From contig JAIVFH010000004.1 in the NCBI GenBank assembly GCA_025765595.1, forward strand, positions 186,001-250,000: a stretch of 64,000 nt of DNA, written 5' to 3'. The DNA is from Obelidium mucronatum (Eukaryota > Chytridiomycota > Chytridiomycetes > Chytridiales > Chytriomycetaceae). The position numbers were made by a program, and so were the translations under genes. The notes beneath the pieces were generated by a model. That model was given only the letters and a program-made list of their open reading frames with translations, was not told the DNA's origin and made no database searches. Shown here piece by piece: positions 10,191-21,053 of this stretch (position 1 is the first letter of the stretch; each line of letters begins with the position of its first letter).

Positions 10191-11205
10191 CTATACTTTG
10201 TGCTGATTTACAGAAAGAAGACGGGGCCAATACTCGTCGTGCTTGTACTGAAACTCATTCGTTCCCCCATACTGCACCATGAGTTGATCAGAGTCGATAT
10301 GCTCCAACATGCTTGTCCATCCGCCAAGCTCCTTAAACTCTCCCCCTCCTCCTCCTCCTCCTGACTTCTCAGTCTTTTCAGCCGGCGCAATTGTTGCTAA
10401 AGTTTTGATGGCTTCTGGCCTTTGGGCGTTTGTGAAATACACTTTGGATTTCACAACGGGATCCAAGAACGGGCTTATAATCCGATAGATTCCAGAAACG
10501 ATAAATGTAGGATTTATCAGCATGCACATCCCCAAACGCCCGGGATAGTGGCTGTCCATGATTCGAACAAAGTTTGTAAGAAATGAGACTGGGGGTCCGT
10601 TAAAGAGACCCAGGCCATCATTGTCCATCATTAGACACAGTTTTTCTTGCCCATCAGGCATAATTGCAATCGTTTTCTCCATCATAAAGACACAGAAGCG
10701 AAGGTAGCGGTCATATGTCTTGTTCGAGTCCAGTCGAGGAATACCAAACAACAAGGGTCGTCCTTGCTTGTCGAATCCATTGATGAATAGCTTTCCAGTG
10801 GTTGATTCCACCTCTATTTCTCCTGGTGAAATCCTGTCTGGTTTGTATTGGCTCCTCCTAGAAAGAGTTCAAGTAAGGCGCCAAGAAAGAACACCGTAGA
10901 CAGATGAACAACAAGTGCACTGCCACAACTCACCACACTAGAGTTGCCTTGAGTCGAACCAGCGCTGCTTCTTCTTTGTAGTTTGTAGCGTTGAGAAAGC
11001 GACGAACAGTTCCTGCATCGGCCCATGTTGTCAACGATGCGACTTCTGCACTGTCCAGTCCCTCGAGCTCATCAACGAGGGCTGGCACTTGCGAATGCAC
11101 CCTTTCTATTAGATCCTTTTGCTCATTGCTGACCGACATCCTAACTGGATCCGTTTTTCCAGTGTAGTTGAGAATGGGGGGTACAAATGTGGAATCTGAC
11201 AACAT
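10191..11205 (-). CDS. Sec14/CRAL-TRIO lipid-transfer protein, paralogue B
   Basis: Two exons (10934-11205 and 10191-10857, with an intron of 76 nt) give 312 aa. Start ATG at 11205 (MLSDSTF) aligns with the MLSVRNS start of paralogue A; an ATG four codons upstream is possible. The N-lobe has TVRRFLNATNYKEEAAL and LVWRSQYKPDRIS. The lipid lobe has PLLFGIPRLDSNKTYDRYL, KLCLMMDNDGLGLFNGPP, HYPGRLGMCMLINPTFIV and DPVVKSKVYFTN. It ends QLMVQYGGTNEFQYKHDEYW. A glycine run (seven G, near 10350) sits in the loop before the last helix. Same strand and same head-to-tail order as A, C, D and E. Confidence 0.92.
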
Positions 11206-11322
11206 GCGCAATTTCAAAAAGACAATTTTTGATTTTGAACAGTCACTCCAAACTCAAATCAAATTTACTTTCTGCTTTCTCACTCATATGTTCATCATTA
11301 ATCATTATTTCGCCTCCCAGGT

Positions 11323-12370
11323 CTAAAGTGACGTAATGGCCTTCCAATATGTCTCGTGATCGTACACAAATTCAAAGTTTCCACCAAATTGAACAGGCAA
11401 ATGTTCAACATCAATCAAGTTCTCAGCTTTAGTCCATCCTGCTGTTCCCGATGTATCCTCTGAGCTCTCTGCTGCACCAGCAACAGCTTCCTCCTTGTCT
11501 TCAGCCGCCTTTCCAAACATATTGGCAACAGACCAGCTCTTTTTAAGTTTCGAATCCTCTTCTGGAGAAGGCTTTTTTGTTGTCGTTGCAAAAAAGACTT
11601 TGCTCTTGACGACGGGATCAAGGAAGGGTGAAACCAATCGATATAACCCCCAAATGAACCAAGTTGGATTCAACACAATAGCAGCACCAAGTCGTTCCGG
11701 GTAGTGTTTCCTTTTCAAGAGAAAAAACAAAATAAATAAAATTAAATGTTTCAAGTCTCTTGATTTGTAATAGTATAACAAGAACTTACTCTGTGATTCC
11801 CAGAAACTGAGTAATAAACGAAACCGGCGGCGCATTAAACACACCAAGCCCTTCATTATCCAACACAAGACAAAGCTTCTCAGTCCCCTCCCGATCCGCC
11901 ACCTTCAACGCCTTCTCAATCGACCAAAACGCATATTTAAGCGTCCTGTCCCACGTTTTTGTTTCATCTAACCGAGCAATCGCATACACAACCGGTTGCC
12001 CCAACTTATCGAACCCCGTCATCCAGCCTTTCCCACACTTTGCTTCGATTTCGATTTCCGCGGGGTCGATTTGATCGGGTTTGAAGTCTTTGCGCCAGGC
12101 GAGGGTTGCACCCAGTTTAGCGATTGCAGCGTCAAGGTCCCATTTGGTGGCGACAAGGTATCTGCGGATGCACTTGGCGTCGGCGAATGCGGTAAGCATG
12201 GAGGTTTCTTCGGGGGTGATGTTGTCGTCGAGGGAGGAGATGAGGCTGGGGACTTTGGCGGTGAGGGAGGCGAGCTTTTCGGTTTGGGTGGGTGTTGGAT
12301 CGGGGATTGGTGGGAGGGGTGTCTTGCGGGTGGGTGTGAAGACGGGGATGCTTGTTGTTGCGGTTGGCAT
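11323..12370 (-). CDS. Sec14/CRAL-TRIO lipid-transfer protein, paralogue C
   Basis: Two exons (11790-12370 and 11323-11710, with a 79-nt intron) give 322 aa. CRAL-TRIO N helices appear as CIRRYLVATKWDLDAAIAKL and TLAWRKDFKPDQI. The lipid lobe has GQPVVYAIARLDETKTWDR, KLCLVLDNEGLGVFNAPP, HYPERLGAAIVLNPTWFI and DPVVKSKVFF. It ends HLPVQFGGNFEFVYDHETYW. Compared with A it carries an extra acidic, Ala-rich insert of about 50 residues before the last strand (near 11420-11580). It is closest to B in its lipid-lobe motifs, suggesting B/C and A/D sub-pairs. Confidence 0.92.
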
Positions 12371-12423
12371 TTCTTTATTTATTGGGTTTCAAAACTTTTA
12401 TTGTTATTCTTTTTTTTTTTGTC

Positions 12424-12846
12424 TCAGAGTTGAGATAACTTTTGCCAGTACACTTTGTGGTTGTAGACAAAGTTGTGTTTCCCGCCAAATTCTACTGGTA
12501 ATTGGTCTGCATCGGCGATTTCCAACATGCTGGCCGCCCATCCACCGGTTCCTTCGGTGGTTTCGTTCTTTTGCACCGCATTTTCTCCGGCTGCAGAAGA
12601 GTTTTTTCCACTGCGATCAACCTTGCAGAAGTAGATCTTGGCCTGTTTTTTTTTATTTACCAACGAGGGTGTATTAGTAATTGCAAAACCAAAACCAAAA
12701 AAAATTTATCCAGGTACCTTTGTGACAGGATCCATGAAGGGAGACACGATGCCAAAAAAGACGGAAAGATACCAAGAAGGATTCACGATAACAGCTACCC
12801 CAAGACGTTCCGGGTAATGAGCTCTTTAAAAAACAGGTTTTCAGCC

Positions 12847-12878
<32 letters not shown>

Positions 12879-13469
12879 ATGCGGTGAACAACAAATAATG
12901 TCTCACCCCAAAATACTCAAATATCTCATTGAAACCGAAACAGGCGGCGCCGTAAAAATATTCAAATTCTCATAGTCAATAATCACATCCATCCTCTCAA
13001 CGCCCTCTGGCATCAACTTGACAGCCTTCTCAAGCACATAGACAGAGTACCGAATCTGCCTGTCATACGTCTTTGTGTTTTCCAGGCGGGGGACCAAGTA
13101 AATCATGGGGTGTCCCTTCTTATCGAACCCAGAAATGAACTGTTTCCCAGTGATTGCTTCGGGCTCGACTTCCTCGGGCGTGATCAGGTCGGGTCTGTAC
13201 TCTTTACGCCATTTCAGTGTGTCTTGGAGACGGGTGATGGCGCTGGTGGAATCCCATTTCGTGGCTCGGAGGAAGCGGTGCACACAAGCTCTGTTGTTGG
13301 CGAATGCGGTAAGGGATGCTTCTTCTTCGGCGGTTGGGTTCAAGGCGGCGATTAGGTGGGGGATTTGGTTGACAATGTCGACGATTTGTTGTTGTTGTTC
13401 GGCTGTTGCTTCGGCGGTTGATGGGCGCGGGTTGGCGATGGGGCAGGTGAAAATTGGGTCTGTCGACAT
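12424..13469 (-). CDS. Sec14/CRAL-TRIO lipid-transfer protein, paralogue D
   Basis: Three exons (12907-13469, 12718-12823, 12424-12642) give 295 aa. The N-lobe has CVHRFLRATKWDSTSAITRL and TLKWRKEYRPDLI. The lipid lobe has HPMIYLVPRLENTKTYDRQI, ERMDVIIDYENLNIFTAPP, AHYPERLGVAVIVNPSWYL and DPVTKAKIYFCK. It ends QLPVEFGGKHNFVYNHKVYW. Intron 1 (12824-12906) contains an A28 tract, which makes its length uncertain. It shares the DYE and NPSWYL variants with paralogue A rather than with B or C. Confidence 0.92.
12847..12874. repeat. Poly(A) tract, 28 nt, inside a Sec14 intron
   Basis: An uninterrupted run of 28 A within the first intron of Sec14 paralogue D (a poly(T) run on the sense strand). Similar tracts of 28-37 nt occur at 6314, 9055 and 13613. 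Confidence 0.9.
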
Positions 13470-13607
13470 TTTTTTTTATAAAGAATTCTTGCGAAATTAA
13501 TAATAAAAAAACCCCTTCAGATCTGCGTAGATCTATGGGTGCTTTGCAGCACATATCTATTCGATGATTAAATTATTAGTTTTGTTTTTTCCCCTTCATT
13601 TTATGTA

Positions 13608-13641
<34 letters not shown>

Positions 13642-14034
13642 CGTGTTTTGTCGACTGCAAGTGATTTTGAAACGGAGTTCACATTATATAACTCAATTCT
13701 CTCAAGTTTTTGAACAAACAAAAAGAGGCGTTCGGAGTGATCAGGAATGCAAGAAATCAGTTTCGGGTCGTTTCGGAAGGAGCCACATATCCCAAACACT
13801 CACCTACCCTCCCGAAGACCGCAAGCTTCCACAACAGCTGACAAGGACGGCTGGGCATAGTAACAGCACAACTGGATTGTCTGAAGCTGCATGGAACAGT
13901 TTGGAAAGCTGCGGGTGGCACTATTCTCACTTCTGACAATGCGGCTTTTTATTTCACAAGAACGAACCACTCAACACACAAAAGAACATAATATAGCGTT
14001 TGCGCCATCTCTTTTTTAAAGGCAGGGGGGTTTA
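13470..14034. other. Gap in the Sec14 array without a supported gene
   Basis: This 565-bp stretch lies between the start of Sec14 D and the stop of truncated copy E. It includes a T29 run (13613-13641). ORFs of 60-97 codons exist on both strands, but none matches a family and none continues the Sec14 fold. It is where the missing lipid-binding half of copy E would be expected, and I find no trace of the HYPERLG or NPSW signatures there. Confidence 0.5.
13613..13641. repeat. Poly(T) tract, 29 nt
   Basis: An uninterrupted run of 29 T upstream of the Sec14 D start codon (A-run on the sense strand of D). It is comparable in length and position to the tract upstream of the oxygenase gene. Confidence 0.9.
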
Positions 14035-14389
14035 TCAACAGGCGTAGGTGGTTTCCAAGCCGGGGACAATGCTTGGAACAACAGCTTTCTTTGACTCCAA
14101 GACACCATACTCCTTACGCCTAAATCCAACGACACTCAGAAACGGAGAACTTGATAAAAAAAGGAAAAAAAGGTGATACTCACCATTGAAGAGTCTGCTT
14201 AAGTTTAAAGCTGGCGGCCCAGTGGTCCCACCCAGACAGTTCCAGGAATTCTGTAATGACGGCAGGCGATGCCCATTCAATCAATGCCTTGGACTCGTCT
14301 GCTGAAATGCGCTTGCTCAAGTTGGATACCATTGATGGTACTTCTGCGTGGATCGACTTGACAAGGGATTGTTGTTCTGGGGAGATCAT
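14035..14389 (-). CDS. Truncated Sec14 paralogue E, N-terminal lobe only
   Basis: Two exons (14184-14389 and 14035-14119, with a 64-nt GT-AG intron) give 96 aa. The protein starts MISPEQQSLVKSIHAEVPSM and keeps the CRAL-TRIO N-terminal helices (AVITEFLELSGWDHWAASF, LKQTLQWRKEYGV). It then ends within 25 residues at ETTYAC. The splice join restores the WRKEY motif shared with paralogues C and D, so the intron is credible. The whole lipid-binding CRAL-TRIO domain is absent. It is either a truncated pseudogene or a small protein made of the N-lobe alone. It is the most upstream member of the array. Confidence 0.65.
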
Positions 14390-14506
14390 TTGAGACACTT
14401 TTTTTTTTCAGTTGTGGGAGAATCTGTTTTTTTTTTTTTTTTTTTTTGTGGCTCGTGGGATTGATGAACCCAAAAATGAAACACCAGGAACTTTTTTTTA
14501 TAATAA

Positions 14507-16538
14507 TCATTGAATGGCAGTAATACGCGCTTCTCCTCCACCACTTGTGCCTACATAGAGCACCCCACTGACTACAGCTAGTGCGTATGGCATTTTAAAA
14601 TCTGTTGTTGTTAATAGACCACCCCAAGCGTTAGTAAATCCGTTTACTCCCGCCAGGAGAGTGGCACTGCAACTTCCAGCAGTTGCAGATGTATACGCAA
14701 GCAGGTTGTTTCCACTGTCTAAAATGTAAACTATGGAGTTGTCGTACCAAATTTGCCCGAGACCGCTCCCAAACACACTGTTGGGGAACGTTCCAGGCGA
14801 AAAGGAGCCTGCTAATCCACCGTGTCCGGCAATCGTTGTCACTGCCATAGTAGATAAATCAATCTGCCTCACGCAGGTGTGATCTGCGGCGTATAGGAAA
14901 CCAGCAGGACCCATCGACAAAAACGTTGGCAACCGCATGATTGCTGCTGTTCCGATTCCGTCATCGGAATATGAAACGACAGCTCCGCTTCCAGCAATTG
15001 TTGTGACAACTGCTCCCGGAATGGTAACTTTTCGAACACGTCCGGATTGTCGAGTGGACACGTAGAGACAGTTGTTTCCGGGGTCAAAGGCGAGTCCCCA
15101 TGTGGCCTTAAAGTCTGCCGCGGTCCCAGTTCCCGCTGTGTCGTCAGTTCCGGCGCCAGACCCAGCGAAAACAGTGCATACTGCGGAATATGGATCGGAA
15201 GTTCTTGTCAAGACGCACTTTTTTTAGTATTAGTATTTACAGAAAAATATTTCTCTTTTCTTTTATGAACACAACCTTCATTATTTTTTTAAGTCCCGAA
15301 GTCAGATACAAGTTTCCAGAGGAGTCAAAGGCACCTTGATATAGTCGTTGTGTGGCCAATCCACTTGTGATTGTGACGGTATACACGTTTGATCCTGAAA
15401 TGTATCGGATTTTCGAAGCTTGCACGTTCTGATTTCCGTCAATCCAAAAGAGTGTATTTGAAGCATCAACAAAGAACGCGTTGACGCCGTCAGAACCTGC
15501 GGACAGTAAGGTTCCATCGGGTGCATTAAATCCTGTTTGCCCAGATATCGCGTATTGAGATGACGTAGTGAAACTGACTGGTGAGGCACCACCACCAGCA
15601 GCGCAACAGAATCCAGTGCATGGCAAACTGACCGATCCCCCACCACCACCACCACCACCACCCCCTCCACCCCCGCCTCCGCCTCCTCCACTTCCTCCTC
15701 CACTCCCTCCGCTATTGTAAATTGTATATGACCCAGAATTAGAAACTGTCCGCGCTGTTGTTCGAGTTGACGTGGTCGTTGAAGAAGCAGATGCACGTGC
15801 ACTCCCATCCACCCATACCCCAACACCCACCCCAACACCCACAACAGCAACCAAAACCACACCAAACGCGATCCAAGTCATTGTACTGATGCCACCAGCT
15901 CCTGCAGCGGAGGCCCCAGCCCCGGCTCCAGCACCGGATGCACCAGTAGTTCCAGCATTTGATGTACTGTGATTAACGCGTTTATTGAAACGTGATTGGT
16001 TTTTGCCGAGACTGAAGGTAGTATTCCAGCCTGATGCAGCTGGTACCGCGCCTGTGCCTGATCCTGCACCTCCACTCAGTCCACTGGCTCCTCCTCCTCC
16101 GCCTCCTCCTCCTCCTCCGCTTCCTCCTCCGCCGCCACCACCAGCTCCTCCTCCTTCTGACTGGGTTTGAAGCAAATTTCCATGTGAATCTGTTATCGGC
16201 TTCACAGAAATCACTGTCGGTCCTGCTGCCGGTGTTACTTTAGATCGGGCAGGTGTCGCAGCGAAAGGATTGGACTTTTGAAAAAAAGATGGATTGTTGG
16301 GTTTCATTCTGGCAGTTGTGGTTGCTGCTATAGGCGCATTGTTTGCGGTGGCGGTTGTCGTGCCTGTGGTAGATTCTGGCAGTATTACTATTGCGCCAGT
16401 CGCTTTGCGCTCTTGATCCTCATCGGCAGATGGTTCCATCTCTTTGACGTCATCGATCTCAATCAGATCGCTGGTGATCAATGCATTTGTAGAGTCGGCG
16501 TCAGGTGCACTTTGTACAGGTATCAGTCGTGGAGGCAT
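14507..16538 (-). CDS. Membrane-anchored NHL-repeat (beta-propeller) protein
   Basis: Two main exons (about 15290-16538 and 14507-15208) give about 650 aa. An acidic cytoplasmic N-terminus is followed by Ser/Gly-rich linkers with a poly-Gly run (15990-16160), a single membrane segment (STMTWIAFGVVLVAVVGVGV), and a second poly-Gly spacer (15630-15710). The outer domain repeats NHL-like units such as GLAFDPGNNCLYVS, VTTIAGSGAV, RLPTFLSMGPAGFLYAA and MAVTTIAGHGGL. NHL propellers bind proteins, peptides or sugars; the ligand here is unknown. Gly-rich hinges flank the membrane segment on both sides. A surface receptor or wall-associated sensor is plausible but inferred. Confidence 0.75.
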
Positions 16539-16684
16539 TTTTTTTCGGAATTGTCAGCTATTTTCTTGAGAGGAGGGGAGGATTCCACCAAAGAAATGAT
16601 ACTTCTTGTCAAAGATGCATTTTGACATGAAAGAATATACAAGTATATATATGTTTATATTCTTGGCTTTTCACGCAATTAGAA

Positions 16685-17911
16685 TCAAGTCGTCTTGCAG
16701 AATCTCCCATCGCCCATATCGTAAATGTGTCCCTCATTTTCAAGGCGTTCCACAGCCTCGCTATACATGCACATATAGAGGAAATCCAAAATTGGAATGT
16801 AAGAAACAAAAAAACTTTTAAGGAGACAAATAGGTTACCCAATCTCCTGTTGAGATCCGACACTTCTCAAAGTTCCCATGATAGTATTAATGTCGACTCC
16901 GTCCTGGTACTTGTCGAAAAGGCTTATAATTTGTGAATCGATGCGGGGTAGGTGACTGTATGGGTTTTGACCACCGCCCATCGCGCCTTGCTGGAAGCCT
17001 TGCTGATTATTTGAGGCATACGCGGATGAATTATAGGCATTAGATTGGTCAGCAGTCATATTTTGACCGTGGGGGGCCTTTTAAGTGTTCAGTGTGTTAG
17101 GAGAAGCCCCGCTCAACAAAACCAGAATAATTAAACGTACGCCGCCAGAGGATCCCCGAGTAATTTGCAAGTAGCTGTAAATGCATTCCAAGTTGTGGTA
17201 TGTCACCTCGTCCATACTTGTAACTGGGAAGACAAAAATATTCGAAAGTTGCAGAACATTTGTTTTTGAGTTCATTTTCGCGATTCCAATGACTTTTACG
17301 TAGGACCCTTCACTGCAGCGAAGGGAAAAGTAACAGCAAGTCAGTTTTGGATTTGTCCGAACATGAAAAGAAACAAGACACAGAACAACACACACCTGAA
17401 CGTCTGGACATCTGTTGGGTCACTGGAATCGCTCATAAACTTGACGCATTCAATGTTGTGAGGGCCGTCCGAAATCATGTACTTGAGGACCGTTGAGGCG
17501 ACGCCTGCCTTGCTGACGCGCCCAATGATTTTGACCTGTGCATCGTCGCAGTTGAAGCAGAGAGAAACACTGACGCAGCGAAAGACCGATAGATACCATG
17601 CTCAGCTCTTCGTTGTCCAGCATTGGTCCAGCGCCTTCAACCTCGACCTTTGCCCGCAGCAGGTGTTTGATGGCCACGGGGCGCAGCGACTGCTTGGCAA
17701 ACTTCTGCTTAACCAACAGACAAACGAGTTAGATTGGGCCTAGCAAGCAAGGCGAACCCACCTTCGCGCCCGTCCCCGGCGAGTCGAAGCCGCCCTGCGA
17801 GCCCGCGAGGAAGCCGCCGCCGCCGCCCGGGCTGCTGGCGTAGTTTGAATACTTGGCCGTCGACGCGTTGCCGCCGCCGTAGCCGCCGTTCCAGCTGTTG
17901 TTGGTGGCCAT
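16685..17911 (-). CDS. RPA2: Replication protein A 32 kDa subunit (RPA2)
   Basis: The second subunit of the heterotrimeric single-strand DNA-binding protein used in replication, repair and checkpoint signalling. Domains in order: a Gly/Ser/Tyr-rich N-terminus (MATNNSWNGGYGGG), which in the family is phosphorylated; an OB fold (PVAIKHLLRAKVEVEG, VKIIGRVSKAGVASTVLKYM, DGPHNIECVKF, YVKVIGIAKMNSKTNVLQLS, MDEVTYHNLECIYSYLQITR); a linker; and a C-terminal winged helix (LPRIDSQIISLFDKYQDGVD, then AVERLENEGHIYDMGDGRF) ending at 16685. At least five short introns (e.g. near 17705-17758, 17560-17600, 17340-17393, 17075-17140 and 16790-16850). It is divergent from LST8 with only 40 bp between start codons. 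Confidence 0.93.
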
Positions 17912-17951
17912 CATCTTGCGTTTTATTCGTGAAAATAAAATAAAATAAAAC

Positions 17952-19367
17952 ATGGCCGACGGCCAAGTGCTGCTTGCCACCGCTGGCTACGATCACACAA
18001 TCCGCTTCTGGGAGGCCCTCTCCGGCATCTGCGTGCGGACTATCCAACACACAGAGTCGGTGCGTGTGTCCTATTCTGCACCTGGTCTGTACTCACAGGC
18101 TCGCTGTTTCTCTTTATCGCTATACAGCAAGTGAACCGCATCGCTATTTCGCCGGATAAACGATTTCTCGCCGCCGCTGGTTTGTTGGCTCTGGTAAACC
18201 AGCGGGAAGTGTCTGTCTAATATGTACCCACCTATAGGAAATCCCCACGTTAGGCTCTATGATGCTCAAACCACCAACGGAAATCCTGTAAAACTGCTTT
18301 CCTTTGATTGATTCGTTTGTGAACCCGGCTTCTGAATCAAATGTTCAAAAAAAGATCACATCATTTGAAGGACACAGTGGAAACGTCACTGCCTTAGGAT
18401 TTCAGTCAGCAGGGCGCTGGATTGTGACGGGAAGTGAAGATGGAAGCATCAAAATATGGGACATTAGGTTGCTCTGCTGTTTGACCAATTTGCGATTCGA
18501 GTATTCTCTGATTTCTATTCCGAGATAGATCTCCCAATGTTCAACGGGATTATCAACTGAAAGCGCCCGTGACAGATGTTATTATCCATCCAAATCAAGG
18601 GGAACTTGTGTCTTGTGATCAGAATGGAACAATCAAAGTGTGGGATCTTGGGGAGAACAAATGCACACATGAGCTGGTACCTGAAGAAGATGTTCCCGTC
18701 CGAAGTGTCAGTATGGCTATTGATGGGAGCTTACTAGTGGCTGCGAACAACAAGGTTTTTTGTGTTTTTGTTTTGTAGTGACGGTTGATTTTGAGTGTGA
18801 ATCAACAAAAAAAGGGAAACGTTTACGTCTGGAAGACAAAGAATAAGGGGGATTTCACGGATCTGGAAGCAGTGAAGCAAGTTTCTGCCCACAATACCTA
18901 CATTACAAAATGTTTACTGAGTCCCGATACTCGATCGCTTGCGACATGGTGCCTATAATCAAAAATTGGGGAGTGTATCTTCATTTACTCAAAATTTCGG
19001 TTCTCCTTAGTTCGGCCGACCACACCGTGAAAATTTGGTCATCAATAGATCATGGCTTTGAGCTTGAGAAGACACTGAAGGGTCACACGAAATGGTATGC
19101 AATTATACACCCAACAGTCACCCAATTGCTTACGTTGCAATCCTACAGGGTCTGGGATGTGGCTTTTTCAGCAGACTCTGCCTACTTGGTTACAGGTATC
19201 CATCCTGCTTTAGATTGGTTTTTTTGTTAACTTGGGTTTGTCACTTTATAGGCTCATCTGATAACAGTGCGCGCTTATGGGATCTATCAAATTCTGACAC
19301 AATTCGACACTACAACGGACACCAAAAGGCCGTTGTCTGTGTCGCATTACACGATATTTCTATTTGA
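17952..19367 (+). CDS. LST8: LST8, WD40 subunit of TOR complexes
   Basis: A seven-bladed WD40 protein that binds the TOR kinase domain in TORC1 and TORC2. The start [20 protein letters not shown] matches the family. Further blades include [54 protein letters not shown], the strongly conserved [25 protein letters not shown]-type ITKCLLSPD, and near the end [20 protein letters not shown] with [13 protein letters not shown]. The protein is split by about eight introns of 45-75 nt. One of them (18289-18350) interrupts the blade between GNP and ITSFEGH and hides an in-frame stop. It is about 300 aa, the normal family length. Confidence 0.95.
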
Positions 19368-19425
19368 TAGATTATGGGTGGAAATAAAAACAACTGTTAA
19401 AAAAAAAACATCCAAAACATCAAAG

Positions 19426-20229
19426 ATGGACGGCGATGATGAATTAGCACAGATCCGAGCCAAGCGAATGGCTGAAATGCGAGGAGTTCCAAGCGGTGCC
19501 AGCGGTGCCTCATCAGCTCTGCCCTCTGGTTTGATGCCATCCAAAGGCCCTCAAGGAAGTGGCGATGACACGGAGAAGCTGGCGTGAGTTCCTTGTGAAC
19601 AAAACTCTTGCGGACAAATATGCGTTTCAACTAAAAAACTGATTTGATGAATCGGACGTCCCTGTTGCCAGTCAAATGGAGGAGATGAGAAGAACAATGG
19701 TGAGTGTTGTTGGTTTCGAATGTTTGCCTATGCTTCAGCAAGCTGACTACTGTTTTGTTAACTCTTTCTTGTTCTTTTTCTTGTAGCTTATTCAACTTCT
19801 TGATAACAGTGCCAGAGAGCGATGTATGTCGGATATGACTAGTATCACAACCTCAAATTCTTCAGATGATTAAGGACTTTTCTGTTGCAATTAGTGGCTC
19901 GAATCTCAATGGTTAAGCAAGAAAAGGCTCGAGCTGTCGAGGACCTTTTAATTCGAATGGTGGGTGACGGTGCTTGGGTCATATCTGTGGCTATTATTGA
20001 AGCTTCGATTCGAAAAGGCTCAAAGCGGACAACTACGAGGGAAAATTAACGAGAATATGCTGATTGATCTCCTCGGACAGTTAAATGAGCAACAATCGGC
20101 GAAAGTGGAATCAAAGATCAAGGTACTTGAATGCCATCGACTGCGTATTCACTGACTCTAAATCTTCAGATTACACGACGCAATGTTGCTGATTCTGATG
20201 ACGACGAGGATTTGTTGGCTGGACTCTGA
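19426..20229 (+). CDS. PDCD5: PDCD5 / TFAR19 family DNA-binding protein
   Basis: Six exons give about 125 aa. It begins MDGDDELAQIRAKRMAEM, continues with QMEEMRRTMLIQLLDNSARE, RLARISMVKQEKARAVEDLL, IRMAQSGQLRGKINENMLID and LLGQLNEQQSAKVESKIKI, and ends RRNVADSDDDEDLLAGL. This is the PDCD5 three-helix bundle with an acidic tail, conserved from archaea to animals. In eukaryotes it is linked to chromatin-related functions and chaperonin binding. Introns are at about 19585-19671, 19700-19786, 19829-19891, 19961-20019 and 20122-20170. It starts 58 bp after LST8 on the same strand. Confidence 0.93.
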
Positions 20230-20350
20230 GTCAAAAATAAAAATCACAACACAAAGAGAGATTCGTGGGGGCAAAAACCATGGGGCGTAATAACTGGAAA
20301 AAACATAAAAACAAAGCAATTCCGCACAAGCAACTGCTGGTATACGTACC

Positions 20351-20854
20351 ATGACAACAACGACTCCGCCCTGTGTTGAGCAGCAAGGTCAGCAGCAGCA
20401 GCAACCGAATGGCGTCTGGGTGTACATCCCGCTGCCACAGCCATTCGCTGCACCAGTGCCAAACTGCCAAGAAAACGCCATTCCAGCAATGCCGATACCG
20501 CCTTTCCTGCCACCCATTGCACCGACCTGCCTTCCCTCACTGTATCCATCGTCCTCGATTGCGCCACTGACGGAAGAAGAACGCCGCCGACACTTGGCGG
20601 CAATGCAAAAACACGAGCAAAAGATGAAATACCATGCCCAAAAGCAACTAATGCATGCCGAGAAGCTGAAGCTGCATGCTGAGAAGCTACAGATCAAAGT
20701 AGATCTTGCCACTACAAACTCGATTGACGATCATGAGCGGAAACGAATGCATGCCGAAAAAATCCGGCGGCAGAATGAGCAGCGTATGAGCCAGTTGTTT
20801 GTTGCACCGAATGGCTTTTTGGATTATGGCCGTATTCCAATCGTGCCAGAATAA
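20351..20854 (+). CDS. Unassigned Pro-rich / His-Ala-Glu-Lys coiled-coil protein
   Basis: Single exon, 167 aa. An N-terminal Gln/Pro-rich part (GVWVYIPLPQPFAAPVP) is followed by a highly charged helix with an HAEKLKLHAEKLQ repeat, and a short tail ending IPIVPE. No family is recognised. The composition and the GVWVYIP start resemble the gene at 24557-25264, whose start has GKWVFIP. It stands between PDCD5 and the gelsolin-like gene, both on the same strand. Confidence 0.6.
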   Translation: MTTTTPPCVEQQGQQQQQPNGVWVYIPLPQPFAAPVPNCQENAIPAMPIPPFLPPIAPTCLPSLYPSSSIAPLTEEERRRHLAAMQKHEQKMKYHAQKQLMHAEKLKLHAEKLQIKVDLATTNSIDDHERKRMHAEKIRRQNEQRMSQLFVAPNGFLDYGRIPIVPE

Positions 20855-21053
20855 CTTGCTTAAATCAAACAATTGTATAGACTTCATATATTTGTGTATC
20901 CCTCTTTCTAGTAATAAAGTAAATTATCGAATTTGAAATCCGAGCTCCTTGTGTCAGTTTTTCTGCATATTTGGCTTGGGCGTTTGATTCTTTTTGTTCC
21001 AGAAAAACAGCCATCACTTACACAGGCTTGAACAAGAATCCTTGCATCCGGCC

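Noticed and set aside
9292..10206. Arg/Ala-rich ORFs of 147-260 codons overlapping Sec14 paralogue A
   Set aside because: They are shadows of a GC-rich coding exon; the Sec14 frame has full family motifs.
13643..13939. ORFs of 60-97 codons on both strands in the Sec14 array gap
   Set aside because: No family match, no Sec14 motif, no convincing splice structure; probably non-coding.
15620..16160. Pro-rich plus-strand ORFs (PPPPP runs) opposite the NHL-protein gene
   Set aside because: Antisense of the poly-Gly stalk codons; the minus-strand frame has the membrane helix and propeller.
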